NCBI GenBank assembly: GCA_947573745.1 | Contig: CANPGX010000030.1 | Span: 1-9,194 of the forward strand | Length of the DNA: 9,194 bases | Direction: 5' to 3' | Origin: an uncultured Erysipelotrichaceae bacterium | GTDB taxonomy: Bacteria; Bacillota_I; Bacilli_A; Erysipelotrichales; Coprobacillaceae | Shown here: positions 1-7,101 of the stretch, piece by piece | Numbering within the stretch: the first letter of the stretch is position 1 | How the letters are laid out: every line of letters begins with the position of its first letter | Made by a program: the position numbers and the translations under genes | Notes under the pieces: generated by a model | Seen by the model: only the letters and a program-made list of their open reading frames with translations | Told to the model about the DNA's origin: nothing | Databases searched by the model: none

Positions 1-1039
1 TAAAGAATCCCATCACTAATCCATTATTTTCAGAAGTAGAACTATCTGAAACAACACTTTGTTGGAGTGGAATATAAATCGCATTAAAGGCAAAGAAAAT
101 CACATTAATGATAATAAAAGGTATCATATCATTAAAACAAGCCACACCGGTCATAGTGAATGCACAACAAGCTAATACATAAACAAGAGAACGTTTAACA
201 TTGGTTTTATTAATCAACCACATACATATTGTAGCATTTGCAATTAAAGAAATAAACCCTACTAATGCCTTAAGTATCCCGTTGTAACTCGAAGTAAAAC
301 CAAATTGATCCTTAATAAAATAATTAAAGCATTGTTCATACGCTGTTGAAGATAAACTTGTACATAAAACTGAAACAAATAAAATCACTAACAAAGGTGT
401 CATAAATGAACGTGCATCTAAAAAAGATTTAAATGGATTCGCATCCCGAATAAGTTGTGGTACAGAAACTTTTTCATGATAACGATCATCTTTAGCACTC
501 AACATGATGAAGACACCAATAGAAATTAAAGAAATCACTTGAATATTAAACGTAAGACTCAAAGAAATTTCTCCTAATAAACCACCGATTAAATAACCAA
601 ATGCACCCACAACTGTTGTCATAGTCGCATAGATCGTTAAATTTGTATTTCTTTGGCGATCATCAGAATGATTCAAGATATAAACTAAATAATTGACGGT
701 AATGCCCCCAATAAAAAATCCTGAACACATTCTTGCTAGAACAATACCCATTTCACTTGTTGCCTGACTAAATAAAAACTGTCCAATACCATATCCAATA
801 TGACAGATACCTAATGCATATTTCGTCCCTGTAAAACGACTGATTTTTCCCCAAAATGGCGAAAACAAAAAGTTAGTAAACGCCATACCTGCAAACGCTG
901 TTCCAAAAGTTGAAGAAGCCAAATTTAAGTTCTTGATCAACGTTGGTGTAATAGGATGTGCAAAGTTTGCAGCTAAACAGTAAAGAAAGACATAAAAGAA
1001 AAACAAGGTCATTTCTTTACTCATAAATTTAAGCTTCAC
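1..1039 (-). CDS. MFS family transporter, 3' end cut off by the window
   Basis: This encodes an integral membrane transporter of the major facilitator superfamily, probably a drug or small-molecule exporter; the substrate cannot be told. Reading from a GTG at 1039 gives 346 codons without a stop up to the window edge, so the C-terminus is missing (a full protein would be about 400 residues). At least eight hydrophobic helices are visible, roughly residues 11-33, 45-63, 76-92, 97-121, 138-155, 163-181, 213-232 and 255-275, with more near 284-301 and 306-325. The loop GKISRFTGTKYAL (residues 64-76) resembles MFS motif A between helices 2 and 3, with Ser where Asp is usual. The GTG start is chosen because AGGGGGAG lies five bases upstream; an in-frame ATG at 1024 is too far from it. 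The gene sits directly behind the oppF terminator, so it is probably a separate unit. The family call is firm; function and substrate are inference. Confidence 0.85.
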   Translation of the reverse strand, partial: MKLKFMSKEMTLFFFYVFLYCLAANFAHPITPTLIKNLNLASSTFGTAFAGMAFTNFLFSPFWGKISRFTGTKYALGICHIGYGIGQFLFSQATSEMGIVLARMCSGFFIGGITVNYLVYILNHSDDRQRNTNLTIYATMTTVVGAFGYLIGGLLGEISLSLTFNIQVISLISIGVFIMLSAKDDRYHEKVSVPQLIRDANPFKSFLDARSFMTPLLVILFVSVLCTSLSSTAYEQCFNYFIKDQFGFTSSYNGILKALVGFISLIANATICMWLINKTNVKRSLVYVLACCAFTMTGVACFNDMIPFIIINVIFFAFNAIYIPLQQSVVSDSSTSENNGLVMGFF

Positions 1040-1044
1040 ATTTT

Positions 1045-1052
1045 CTCCCCCT
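1045..1052 (-). promoter_or_regulatory. Ribosome binding site of the MFS gene
   Basis: The minus strand reads AGGGGGAG followed by AAAAT and then GTG. The five-base spacing favours the GTG at 1039 as start over the ATG at 1024, which would be about 20 bases away. Confidence 0.65.
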
Positions 1053-1064
1053 AAAAATATTGAT

Positions 1065-1097
1065 ACAAAAGAAGGTGTTTGATATGTTCAAACACCT
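1065..1097 (-). terminator. Rho-independent terminator after oppF
   Basis: A perfect 10-bp inverted repeat (AGGTGTTTGA at 1097-1088 and TCAAACACCT at 1082-1073, minus strand) encloses a 5-base loop. On the minus strand it is followed by TCTTTTGT. It lies 14 bases after the oppF stop codon, so it fits termination of the opp operon. Its U-tract ends only about 25 bases before the GTG start of the MFS gene. Confidence 0.8.
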
Positions 1098-1111
1098 CTT
1101 AAAAGCTACTT

Positions 1112-2102
1112 TTATTTTTCATATAAGAAGCAAGCTACCTGTCGGTTTTCACCCACATTCATTAACTTAGGCTTCTCTTTAGCACATCTTTCAGTAGCAT
1201 TTGGACATCTCGTTCTAAAACGACATCCACTAGGTGGATTAATAGGGCTTGGAAGTTCTCCTTCAAGCACAATACGTTTTCTTTGCTTTGCCACATCTGG
1301 ATCTGGAATAGGTACAGCAGAAAGCAAAGCTTTTGTATATGGATGAAGTGGATTATGATAAACATCATCACTAGGTCCTACTTCTACTAAATTCCCTAAA
1401 TACATAACCCCAATACGATCTGAAATATGCTTAACCATACTTAAGTCATGAGCAATAAATAAATATGAAATATTCAACTCTTTTTGAATTTCTTCAAGTA
1501 AGTTGATAACCTGAGCCTGAATAGATACATCCAATGCTGAAATAGGTTCATCACAGACAATGAATTGTGGATTCAAAGCAAGTGCACGTGCAATACCGAT
1601 TCTTTGACGTTGACCACCAGAGAATTCATGTGGATAACGACGAATATGGTCAGGTTTTAAACCAACGATTTCCAATAATTCACGAACACGTTTTTCTCTT
1701 TCTTCTTTAGTATCATAAATATTATGAATATCCATAGGCTCACGAATGATTTCACCTACGGTCATACGTGGATTTAAAGATGCATATGGATCTTGGAAAA
1801 TCATTTGAACATCTCATTTGCATTTTTTTACGATAGTCCTTAAGAGCTGCCCCTTTTAATTTGGTAATATCTTGACCATCATAATGGATGCTTCCTGCTG
1901 TTGGTTGATACAATTTAACAATTGTACGACCTAAAGTAGATTTACCACAACCAGATTCTCCAACTAAACCAAATGTTTCTCCTTCATAAACATCAAATGT
2001 TACACCATCAACAGCTTTAACGATTTGTTTTTTAGCAAACAAACCTTTTGTTACATCAAATTGTGTTTTTAAATCTTTCACTTCAAGAATTTTTTTAGTC
2101 AT
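1112..2102 (-). pseudogene. oppF: oppF, oligopeptide ABC transporter ATPase, broken by a frameshift
   Basis: This is the second ATPase of the Opp/Dpp peptide importer, which sits on the cytoplasmic face and pairs with OppD to power import. It is read in two frames. The upstream part (ATG at 2102, stop at 1752-1754, 116 residues) holds Walker A GESGCGKST at residues 48-56, then leaves the family pattern after KKMQM. The downstream part (first ATG at 1804, stop at 1112, 230 residues) begins exactly where the family continues, with the Q-loop IFQDP. It then has signature FSGGQ (61-65), Walker B FIVCDEP (81-87), the switch His in IAHD, and the C-terminal cysteines of the OppD/F tail (C194, C200, C207, C225). 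Deleting 13 bases at the 7-base repeat joins them into about 325 residues, a normal length. The start ATG overlaps the oppD stop by 8 bases and has AAGGAGGT seven bases upstream. As written no intact ATPase can be made. A sequencing error, phase switching or recoding are alternatives to a true pseudogene. Confidence 0.85.
1801..1820 (-). repeat. 7-base direct repeat bounding the oppF frameshift
   Basis: On the minus strand CAAATGA occurs at 1820-1814 and again at 1807-1801, separated by GATGTT, a 13-base period. One copy plus the spacer is exactly the extra sequence that breaks oppF. Removing it leaves codons for KKMQMIFQDP, the expected family sequence. The in-frame TGA that opens the downstream reading frame (1816-1814) is part of the upstream copy. 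Confidence 0.85.
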
Positions 2103-3102
2103 TTGACGCACCTCCTTCTGGCATACTATTTAACCAGCAAGAACATTGATGTGTTTCACTGAATGATTTTTCTTCAGGCATTTGTAATTTACAAATTCTC
2201 ATAGCATGTTCACAACGATCAACAAATGGACAACCTTTAGGTGGATTTAATAAATCAGGTGGTGTTCCTGGAATAGGTTTAAGATCTTTCTTTTCCTCTT
2301 CTGGATTGTGAACACAACTTAATAACCCAATCGTATATGGATGTTTAGGTTCATAGAAAATTTCTCTATCTGTTCCTGTTTCAACGATCTTACCACCATA
2401 CATGATCGCAATACGGTCACAAATACTTGCCACAACACCCAAGTCATGTGTAATCATAATGATAGATGAATCAATTTCATCTTTCAAATTACTAATAAGC
2501 TCTAACACCTGTGCCTGAATCGTTACATCCAATGCCGTTGTAGGTTCATCAGCAATAATGACCTGTGGATTACAAGCTAATGCCATAGCAATAATGATAC
2601 GTTGACGCATCCCACCAGAGAACTCAAAAGGATATTGATTAATACGTTTTTCTGGTGAAGGAATCCCTACCTTTTCCATTAATTCAATAGCACGTTGTTT
2701 AGCTTCTTTTTTAGATAAATTTGTATGATTTAAAATAGGTTCCATCAATTGTGTTCCTATTTTTAATACTGGATTCAAGAAAGTCATTGGATCTTGGAAG
2801 ATCATCGCCATACTATTACCACGAATAGATTCCATCTTCTTTTCATAATCTCTATGACTCTTAAAAGCAAGCGGAGAAATATTTTCTCCATTTAAATAAA
2901 TTTCCCCTTCAGCAACACGACCATTGGCTGAAAGTAGTCCCATCACAGAGAACATTGTTTGACTCTTACCAGAACCAGATTCTCCAACAATACCTAAAAC
3001 TTCTTTTTTCTCTAATCTAAACGATGCTCCACGGACAGCCTGAACATCACCTTGTTCTGTATAAAACTTCGTATGAAGATTTTTTACGTCTAAAACACTC
3101 AT
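2095..3102 (-). CDS. oppD: OppD/DppD-family peptide ABC transporter ATPase
   Basis: This is the first ATPase subunit of the peptide importer, 335 residues, acting on the cytoplasmic face of the OppB-OppC channel. All nucleotide-binding motifs are present and canonical: Walker A GESGSGKS (40-47), Q-loop IFQDP (101-105), signature FSGGM (161-165), Walker B VIIADEP (181-187) and switch His in ITHD (217-220). The C-terminal tail has the OppD/F extension with NPPKGCPF and cysteines at 291, 297, 304 and 320, which in this family can bind an iron-sulphur cluster. Length and motif order match OppD/DppD. The start at 3102 has GGGAGGG six bases upstream, overlapping the oppC stop codon. The gene is 12 bases downstream of oppC and overlaps oppF by 8 bases, so the four genes are surely co-translated from one message. 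It is intact, unlike its partner. Opp versus Dpp specificity cannot be decided from the ATPase. Confidence 0.95.
   Translation of the reverse strand: MSVLDVKNLHTKFYTEQGDVQAVRGASFRLEKKEVLGIVGESGSGKSQTMFSVMGLLSANGRVAEGEIYLNGENISPLAFKSHRDYEKKMESIRGNSMAMIFQDPMTFLNPVLKIGTQLMEPILNHTNLSKKEAKQRAIELMEKVGIPSPEKRINQYPFEFSGGMRQRIIIAMALACNPQVIIADEPTTALDVTIQAQVLELISNLKDEIDSSIIMITHDLGVVASICDRIAIMYGGKIVETGTDREIFYEPKHPYTIGLLSCVHNPEEEKKDLKPIPGTPPDLLNPPKGCPFVDRCEHAMRICKLQMPEEKSFSETHQCSCWLNSMPEGGASND
2111..2118 (-). promoter_or_regulatory. Ribosome binding site of oppF
   Basis: The minus strand reads AAGGAGGT followed by GCGTCAA and then ATG at 2102. The in-frame GTG at 2111 overlaps this Shine-Dalgarno sequence, so it cannot be the start; ATG 2102 is. 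Confidence 0.75.
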
Positions 3103-3114
3103 GATTTTCCCTCC

Positions 3115-4038
3115 CTATTTCTTCTTAGGGTCTAATGCATTACCTAGACCATCACCAATAAAGTTAAGTGATAACATCGTTAAACAAATTGCTGCAATAG
3201 GCCAAATCACTTCAATAGGATAAGATTGAATCAAAGCTCTCGCATCATTAGCTAATGTACCCCAACTTGCAGCCGGTCTAGAAATACCAATACCAATGAA
3301 ACTTAAGAAAGCTTCTGTATAAATAGCACTTGGTACCATCATAGTCACAGAAACAATGATTGGCCCCATACTATTGATAATTAAATGTTTGAATAAGATG
3401 CGAGCATTACTTGCACCGATAACTGTTGCAGCTAAACAGAATTCTTGTTCTTTTAAGGTCATGACCTGAGCACGGACCTGACGTGCCATACCCATCCAAG
3501 AGGCAATACAGATACCAATCAAAATAGATTGAATATTAGCCCCTAATTTAACCATGATCAAGATAGTATAAAGTGTATCAGGAACTGAATACATAACGTC
3601 TACGATACGCATCATAACCATATCCACTTTTCCGCCACAGAAACCAGCAATACCACCATACACCATACCAACACATAAGTTGATAAATGCAGCAGCAACA
3701 CCAACAGATAATGAAATACGTGCTCCATAAGCAATACGAACCATGATATCTCGACCAAACTTATCTGTACCAAAAGGATGTGCTAAACTAGGTAGCGCAT
3801 GTGGAATGGATGGATCTTGAGACTCATAAGTATATGGAGAAACCATCGGTACAATAATCGCAAAGATAATCACAAGAATTAAGAAAATTAATCCTGCTAA
3901 TGCTAGTTTATTGTCCTTAAAACGACTCCAAACATCTGCTAAATATGTTTTTGATTCAAACGTAATACGTTCAGCATTCTTTTCAGATTCAGGAATTTTC
4001 TCAAATAAATCTGGTGTTAATTCTAATTTTTCATCCAT
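3115..4038 (-). CDS. oppC: OppC/DppC-family peptide ABC transporter permease
   Basis: This is one of the two membrane-spanning subunits of the peptide importer, 307 residues. A cytoplasmic N-terminal stretch of about 45 charged residues precedes the first helix (about 47-67), as is usual for OppC. The family motif HPFGTDKFGRDI is at 87-98, followed by helices near 108-132, 142-164, 169-184, 224-247 and 274-295. The cytoplasmic EAA-type loop that contacts the ATPases is at about 199-226 (AATVIGASNARILFKH). The C-terminus GDGLGNALDP (296-305 region) is characteristic. ATG at 4038 has a G-rich Shine-Dalgarno (AGGGGG) eight bases upstream that overlaps the oppB stop. It is 12 bases from oppB and 12 from oppD, which marks a tight operon. 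Nothing is missing or unusual. Opp and Dpp permeases are not reliably separable by eye. Confidence 0.94.
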   Translation of the reverse strand: MDEKLELTPDLFEKIPESEKNAERITFESKTYLADVWSRFKDNKLALAGLIFLILVIIFAIIVPMVSPYTYESQDPSIPHALPSLAHPFGTDKFGRDIMVRIAYGARISLSVGVAAAFINLCVGMVYGGIAGFCGGKVDMVMMRIVDVMYSVPDTLYTILIMVKLGANIQSILIGICIASWMGMARQVRAQVMTLKEQEFCLAATVIGASNARILFKHLIINSMGPIIVSVTMMVPSAIYTEAFLSFIGIGISRPAASWGTLANDARALIQSYPIEVIWPIAAICLTMLSLNFIGDGLGNALDPKKK

Positions 4039-4050
4039 CTTTATTTCCCC

Positions 4051-4968
4051 CTATTTTCCTAATTTAATTCTTGGATCAACTAACGCACTCACTAAGTCCG
4101 TAATGATATTTAATGTAATGATCAAGAAGCCCAAGAAAATGGTACATCCCATAATCATTGAATAATCACGACCATTGATACTCTTAACAAATTCTGATCC
4201 AATACCTGGAACAGAGAATAATGTTTCGACAACGAAACTTCCTGAGAATAAGAAAGCTAGCATAGGTCCAGCATAAGTAACCACTGGAAGCAAGGCATTT
4301 CTTAAACCATGTTTAACGATAACAGAGATACTAGAAGATCCTTTTGATTTTGCTAATACCATATAATCTTGCTTCATAACTTCGCCCATACTAGAACGTG
4401 TTAATTTAGCAATCATTGAAATTGGATATAATGCAATAGCCGTAGCTGGCATAATATAATGTTTTGGTGTTTGTAAACCAACAATTGGTAACCATCTTAA
4501 CCATACTCCAAAAAGCATCAACAACAACAATGCCAATAAGAAACTTGGAACAGAAACCCCTAAGGTTGTAAAGAATGTAATAAAATAACTCACCCACTTT
4601 TTCTTGCTGAGTGCCGATATCGTTCCTAAAGTAATTCCTACAACAATCGCAATACAGAAAGCGACCATTCCTAATCTCATAGTGACAGGCGCACATTTAA
4701 AAATAATGTCACCTACATTTTTCTTTCTTGCAATTGAAATACCCAAATCCCCTTGAAGTAATCCTTTTAAATAAAGTACATATTGTTCCCCAACAGGTTT
4801 ATCCAAATGATACTTTTCATTTAATTGTGCTAATTGTTGTGGAGACAACTTCTTATCACCGTTGAACGGATTCCCTGGAATAGATTTCATTAGAAAGAAA
4901 GTTATCGTTGCTAAAATAAATAGCGTTAATGCCCCAAATAGAGCACGTTTAACTGTATACTTAAACAT
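4051..4968 (-). CDS. oppB: OppB/DppB-family peptide ABC transporter permease
   Basis: This is the first gene of the operon and the other channel subunit of the peptide importer, 305 residues. The first helix (about 9-29) leads into the conserved SIPGNPF segment, followed by an outer loop with LSPQQLAQLNEKYHLDKP (41-58), typical of OppB. Further helices lie near 99-121, 127-155, 170-187, 228-248 and 272-294. The EAA-type coupling loop is at about 201-229 (DYMVLAKSKG to LRNALLPVV), and the diagnostic ETLFSVPGIG is at 248-257. The C-terminus DLVSALVDPRIKLGK matches the family. The ATG at 4968 is preceded at about five bases by GGGGAGGA, a strong ribosome binding site. No solute-binding protein gene precedes it; the upstream 321 bases are non-coding and probably hold the operon promoter. 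Confidence 0.95.
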   Translation of the reverse strand: MFKYTVKRALFGALTLFILATITFFLMKSIPGNPFNGDKKLSPQQLAQLNEKYHLDKPVGEQYVLYLKGLLQGDLGISIARKKNVGDIIFKCAPVTMRLGMVAFCIAIVVGITLGTISALSKKKWVSYFITFFTTLGVSVPSFLLALLLLMLFGVWLRWLPIVGLQTPKHYIMPATAIALYPISMIAKLTRSSMGEVMKQDYMVLAKSKGSSSISVIVKHGLRNALLPVVTYAGPMLAFLFSGSFVVETLFSVPGIGSEFVKSINGRDYSMIMGCTIFLGFLIITLNIITDLVSALVDPRIKLGK

Positions 4969-4973
4969 TTTAT

Positions 4974-4980
4974 CCTCCCC
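4974..4980 (-). promoter_or_regulatory. Ribosome binding site of oppB
   Basis: The minus strand reads GGGGAGG then ATAAA (five bases) and ATG at 4968. This is a strong Shine-Dalgarno at good spacing and confirms the start of the first gene of the opp operon. Confidence 0.8.
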
Positions 4981-5008
4981 TATCTCTTTCTATGTTATTT
5001 ATAAAGCC

Positions 5009-5027
5009 AACTAGAAGCTTTCTAGTT
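5009..5027. promoter_or_regulatory. Perfect palindrome downstream of the candidate opp promoter (possible operator)
   Basis: AACTAGAAGCTTTCTAGTT is two perfect 8-base arms around GCT. It starts about 14 bases after the candidate -10 box, so it would cover roughly +7 to +25 of the transcript. It could be a repressor site or a small leader hairpin. It lacks a U-tract, so it is not a terminator. Which protein binds, if any, cannot be told. Confidence 0.4.
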
Positions 5028-5040
5028 AAACTTATATACT

Positions 5041-5069
5041 AGAATACAATAATTATGAGAAAAAGGCAA
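5041..5069 (-). promoter_or_regulatory. Candidate sigma-A promoter of the opp operon
   Basis: On the minus strand TTGCCT (5069-5064) and TATTCT (5046-5041) are separated by exactly 17 bases; each matches four of six consensus positions. Transcription would start near 5034, about 66 bases before the oppB ATG. The spacing is ideal but the boxes are moderate and the region is AT-rich, so a chance match is possible. Confidence 0.4.
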
Positions 5070-5146
5070 GATAAAATTAAATAAAAAAATATCTTTTTTT
5101 CTTTTATTTAGGAATTAACTTAACTAAAAGATTTTTCATTTATTTT

Positions 5147-5167
5147 AGTATAAATTTTTCCAAAATT
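5147..5167 (-). promoter_or_regulatory. CodY-like palindrome abutting a -10-like hexamer
   Basis: The minus strand reads AATTTTGGAAAAATT (5167-5153) followed directly by TATACT (5152-5147). The 15-mer matches 12 of 15 positions of the published CodY box AATTTTCWGAAAATT; all three mismatches are in the centre, leaving perfect 6-base arms. CodY represses peptide and amino-acid uptake in many Firmicutes, which would suit an opp operon. No good -35 box accompanies the TATACT, and AT-rich DNA yields such matches by chance. Confidence 0.3.
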
Positions 5168-5250
5168 ACCTCTATACTTTATACACATTATTTTTCTTTT
5201 GATCATATCATCCCATAGATGAACATATCCAAAAGACGATATTTATCCCC

Positions 5251-5286
5251 AAACAAAAAGAAAACCAACCTAAAGTTGATTCTCTT
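5251..5286 (-). terminator. Rho-independent terminator after the ABC exporter pair
   Basis: On the minus strand, just after the stop codon at 5290-5292, AAGAGAATCAAC (5286-5275) pairs with GTTGGTTTTCTT (5269-5258) across a 5-base loop. That is 12 pairs with two G-U wobbles, and the T-rich run TTTTCTTTTTGTTT (5264-5251) overlaps the distal arm and continues past it. Position and orientation fit the end of the two-gene exporter unit and separate it from opp. Confidence 0.7.
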
Positions 5287-5289
5287 CAA

Positions 5290-7101
5290 TTATTGAATAT
5301 CTCTTAAAACAGATTCTATTGAAAGCCTTGATAGCTGCCATGCATAAAATAACAATACAACAAGTAGAATAGACAACAAATAGAAAATAGGTATCACCAA
5401 AACAAGCCAAGAGCCCATAAACCACCATTGACACAAAAGCAAAACCACTTCACTCACACTCAATACGCCCAAGGACATCCAAACATACTCATAACCAAAA
5501 ATCTTTAACAATTCCATGGTCGTCACACCATTCATTTTCAAAATACTCATCTCTTTTTTTCTTTTAGAAAATAAATGGATATTTAATACCGATAAAATGA
5601 TCCATCCACTGATATACAATGCAACAGATACCTTTTTTTGAAGATTCAGATAACTTTCTATCATAGCATCTATCGCTTCAATATGAATAAAACTATCGTT
5701 TACACCCAGTCCCTGACTTTCCATTTTTGCTTTATAGGCTTTAAGTTGGTCATAATCATCAAACAAGGCTGTATAACCAATATAAGTTTCATCCTGACTA
5801 ACTAAGTGATATAAATCCATCATATCTTGATAATACATATAAATAAAAGCTTTATCTTTATAATTATAAAAATTGGCAACACCACTTTTTAAAATACCCC
5901 CTACTGGCAAAAAAGAAGATACTTCCTGATAGACAGGCATATCATTTTCCATCGTCCAAACTAATAAGGAAACATACATCTTCGCATTTAATTCTCGATA
6001 CTGATCGCCTAAATAACGAATCGCTTCCTGACTGACATAAATTCCTTGATTTGATATTTGCACATCAATACGATCACTTAAATCATTTTCATCAAAATAT
6101 GGGATCACATAAATCTCTTCATCCACATTTAATTTCATCTTTATAAAGGGATACTCATTCTCTTTTAAATCTTTCCATTCTTTTACCATGAAAATATCTT
6201 TTATATGTGTCAAATCTTTATTTTCCGTAATAAAAAGTTGTTTATCAAATTGTTGATACAATAAAACTTTATTCTTTTCAATCTGATTTTCAAAATAAAG
6301 ATTCACGAAACCACTCAGAATCAACACCAAACTGGCTACCAACATCATTAAAATATAATTCCAACGATATTTTGGTAAATAATTTCTAGCATAATGCTTA
6401 AAAAAGTGAGGATGAATAGATGAAGATAAACTATGATAAGGGGTGATCTTACGATCCTCATCTTTTTCTAACATCAGTTTTTTATCTTTAATTTCATAGA
6501 TTCGATGGGCATATTGGACTGCCATATCACTATGACTAGCGACAATAAGGGTCCTTCCTTCATCAGCAAGTTGCTTCAAGATTTCAAAAACAATACGTTC
6601 ATTTTCACTATCCAATGAAGCCGTCGGTTCATCTAAAATAAGAATTTCCGGATCCTTAACCAGGGCACAGGCAATCGCCAAACGTTGACGTTGCCCAAGT
6701 GAAAGTGTCATAACATCCTGCTCCAACGGAACATCCAGATCCACTTTCGCTAAAATATCCCTTATTTCCTGTTTAGTTAATGCTTGATGAACCAATAAAG
6801 CATAATGCTCTAAGTTCTCTTCAACATTCAAATGTGCAATAATTTCACTTTCCTGTAAGACGAATCCTATTTTTTCTCTCCTGATTTGATCAATTTCACT
6901 TTTTTTCAGATTTTGTATGCTTTTTCCATCATACAAGACATCAACATCCGTATCAATTAATCCAATACGATATAATAAAGAACTTTTTCCTTTCCCACTG
7001 ACACCACGAATCAAAGAAATTTCCCCTGATCTAAAGAAGCAGGACGTCTTTTCTAAAAGCTTATCTCGATACCCAATGTTAATATTTTTTAACTCAATCA
7101 T
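5290..7101 (-). CDS. ABC half-transporter, ATPase fused to MacB/FtsX-like permease (603 aa)
   Basis: The protein has an N-terminal ATPase (about 1-210) of the MacB/LolD type. Walker A is GVSGKGKS (33-40), Q-loop Gln 83, Walker B ILILDEP (153-159), D-loop SLD (163-164 region) and switch His 190 in ASH. The signature is LSLGQ (133-137) instead of LSGGQ. A helix at about 249-270 leads to an outer domain of about 220 residues that has no cysteine, then three helices near 492-512, 537-558 and 565-588. The C-terminus SRLSIESVLRDI resembles the end of MacB-like permeases. This 1+3 helix layout with an outer domain is typical of MacB-type pumps and of bacteriocin-related ABC systems in Firmicutes. 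The start ATG overlaps the stop of the upstream 699-residue gene by 8 bases, with only a modest purine-rich ribosome site (AAGAAG), so translational coupling is likely. The partner is probably that protein; the substrate is unknown. Confidence 0.88.
   Translation of the reverse strand: MIELKNINIGYRDKLLEKTSCFFRSGEISLIRGVSGKGKSSLLYRIGLIDTDVDVLYDGKSIQNLKKSEIDQIRREKIGFVLQESEIIAHLNVEENLEHYALLVHQALTKQEIRDILAKVDLDVPLEQDVMTLSLGQRQRLAIACALVKDPEILILDEPTASLDSENERIVFEILKQLADEGRTLIVASHSDMAVQYAHRIYEIKDKKLMLEKDEDRKITPYHSLSSSIHPHFFKHYARNYLPKYRWNYILMMLVASLVLILSGFVNLYFENQIEKNKVLLYQQFDKQLFITENKDLTHIKDIFMVKEWKDLKENEYPFIKMKLNVDEEIYVIPYFDENDLSDRIDVQISNQGIYVSQEAIRYLGDQYRELNAKMYVSLLVWTMENDMPVYQEVSSFLPVGGILKSGVANFYNYKDKAFIYMYYQDMMDLYHLVSQDETYIGYTALFDDYDQLKAYKAKMESQGLGVNDSFIHIEAIDAMIESYLNLQKKVSVALYISGWIILSVLNIHLFSKRKKEMSILKMNGVTTMELLKIFGYEYVWMSLGVLSVSEVVLLLCQWWFMGSWLVLVIPIFYLLSILLVVLLFYAWQLSRLSIESVLRDIQ

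Larger units (their letters stand above)
4969..5289. other. Non-coding region between the ABC exporter pair and the opp operon
   Basis: These 321 bases hold no credible gene on either strand. From the exporter side they contain a terminator hairpin (5286-5251), a CodY-like palindrome next to a TATACT hexamer (5167-5147), and a very AT-rich stretch (about 5160-5070). A candidate promoter (5069-5041), a perfect 19-base palindrome (5027-5009) and the oppB ribosome binding site follow. I see no T-box or riboswitch signature. Confidence 0.7.

Noticed and set aside
1162..1371. Extra minus-strand open frames inside oppF, oppB (4406-4696) and the 699-residue gene (7098-7286)
   Set aside because: They are out-of-frame overlaps of strongly supported genes with low-complexity translations.
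1752..1804. Two separate functional genes instead of a broken oppF, with the second starting at ATG 1804
   Set aside because: Each half lacks essential ATPase motifs and the second has no convincing ribosome site. Deletion of one repeat unit gives a textbook OppF, so a single disrupted gene is simpler.
1084..1812. Shared 9-mer TTTGAACAT in the oppF insertion (plus strand 1804-1812) and the terminator (minus strand 1092-1084)
   Set aside because: It is short, AT-rich and in unrelated contexts, so a chance match is likely.
1823..1829. Run of seven A (minus strand) in oppF just before the split, as a programmed slippage site
   Set aside because: A +1 slip meets TGA in the first CAAATGA copy and a -1 slip meets TGA in the second, so neither joins the two halves. 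Only a +1 shift after the first TGA position would work, and no known recoding signal is there.
3911..4165. Plus-strand open frames (also at 6917-7132 and 8876-9064)
   Set aside because: They lie antisense within clear ABC transporter genes, show no domain pattern and have no evident ribosome site; they are shadows.
5203..5226. Seven-codon ATG frame in the opp leader region as a leader peptide
   Set aside because: It has no ribosome site, lies upstream of the likely transcription start, and has no codon run typical of attenuators.
4969..5289. T-box or riboswitch leader before oppB
   Set aside because: No T-box consensus, specifier stem or other conserved aptamer element could be seen; only simple palindromes are present.
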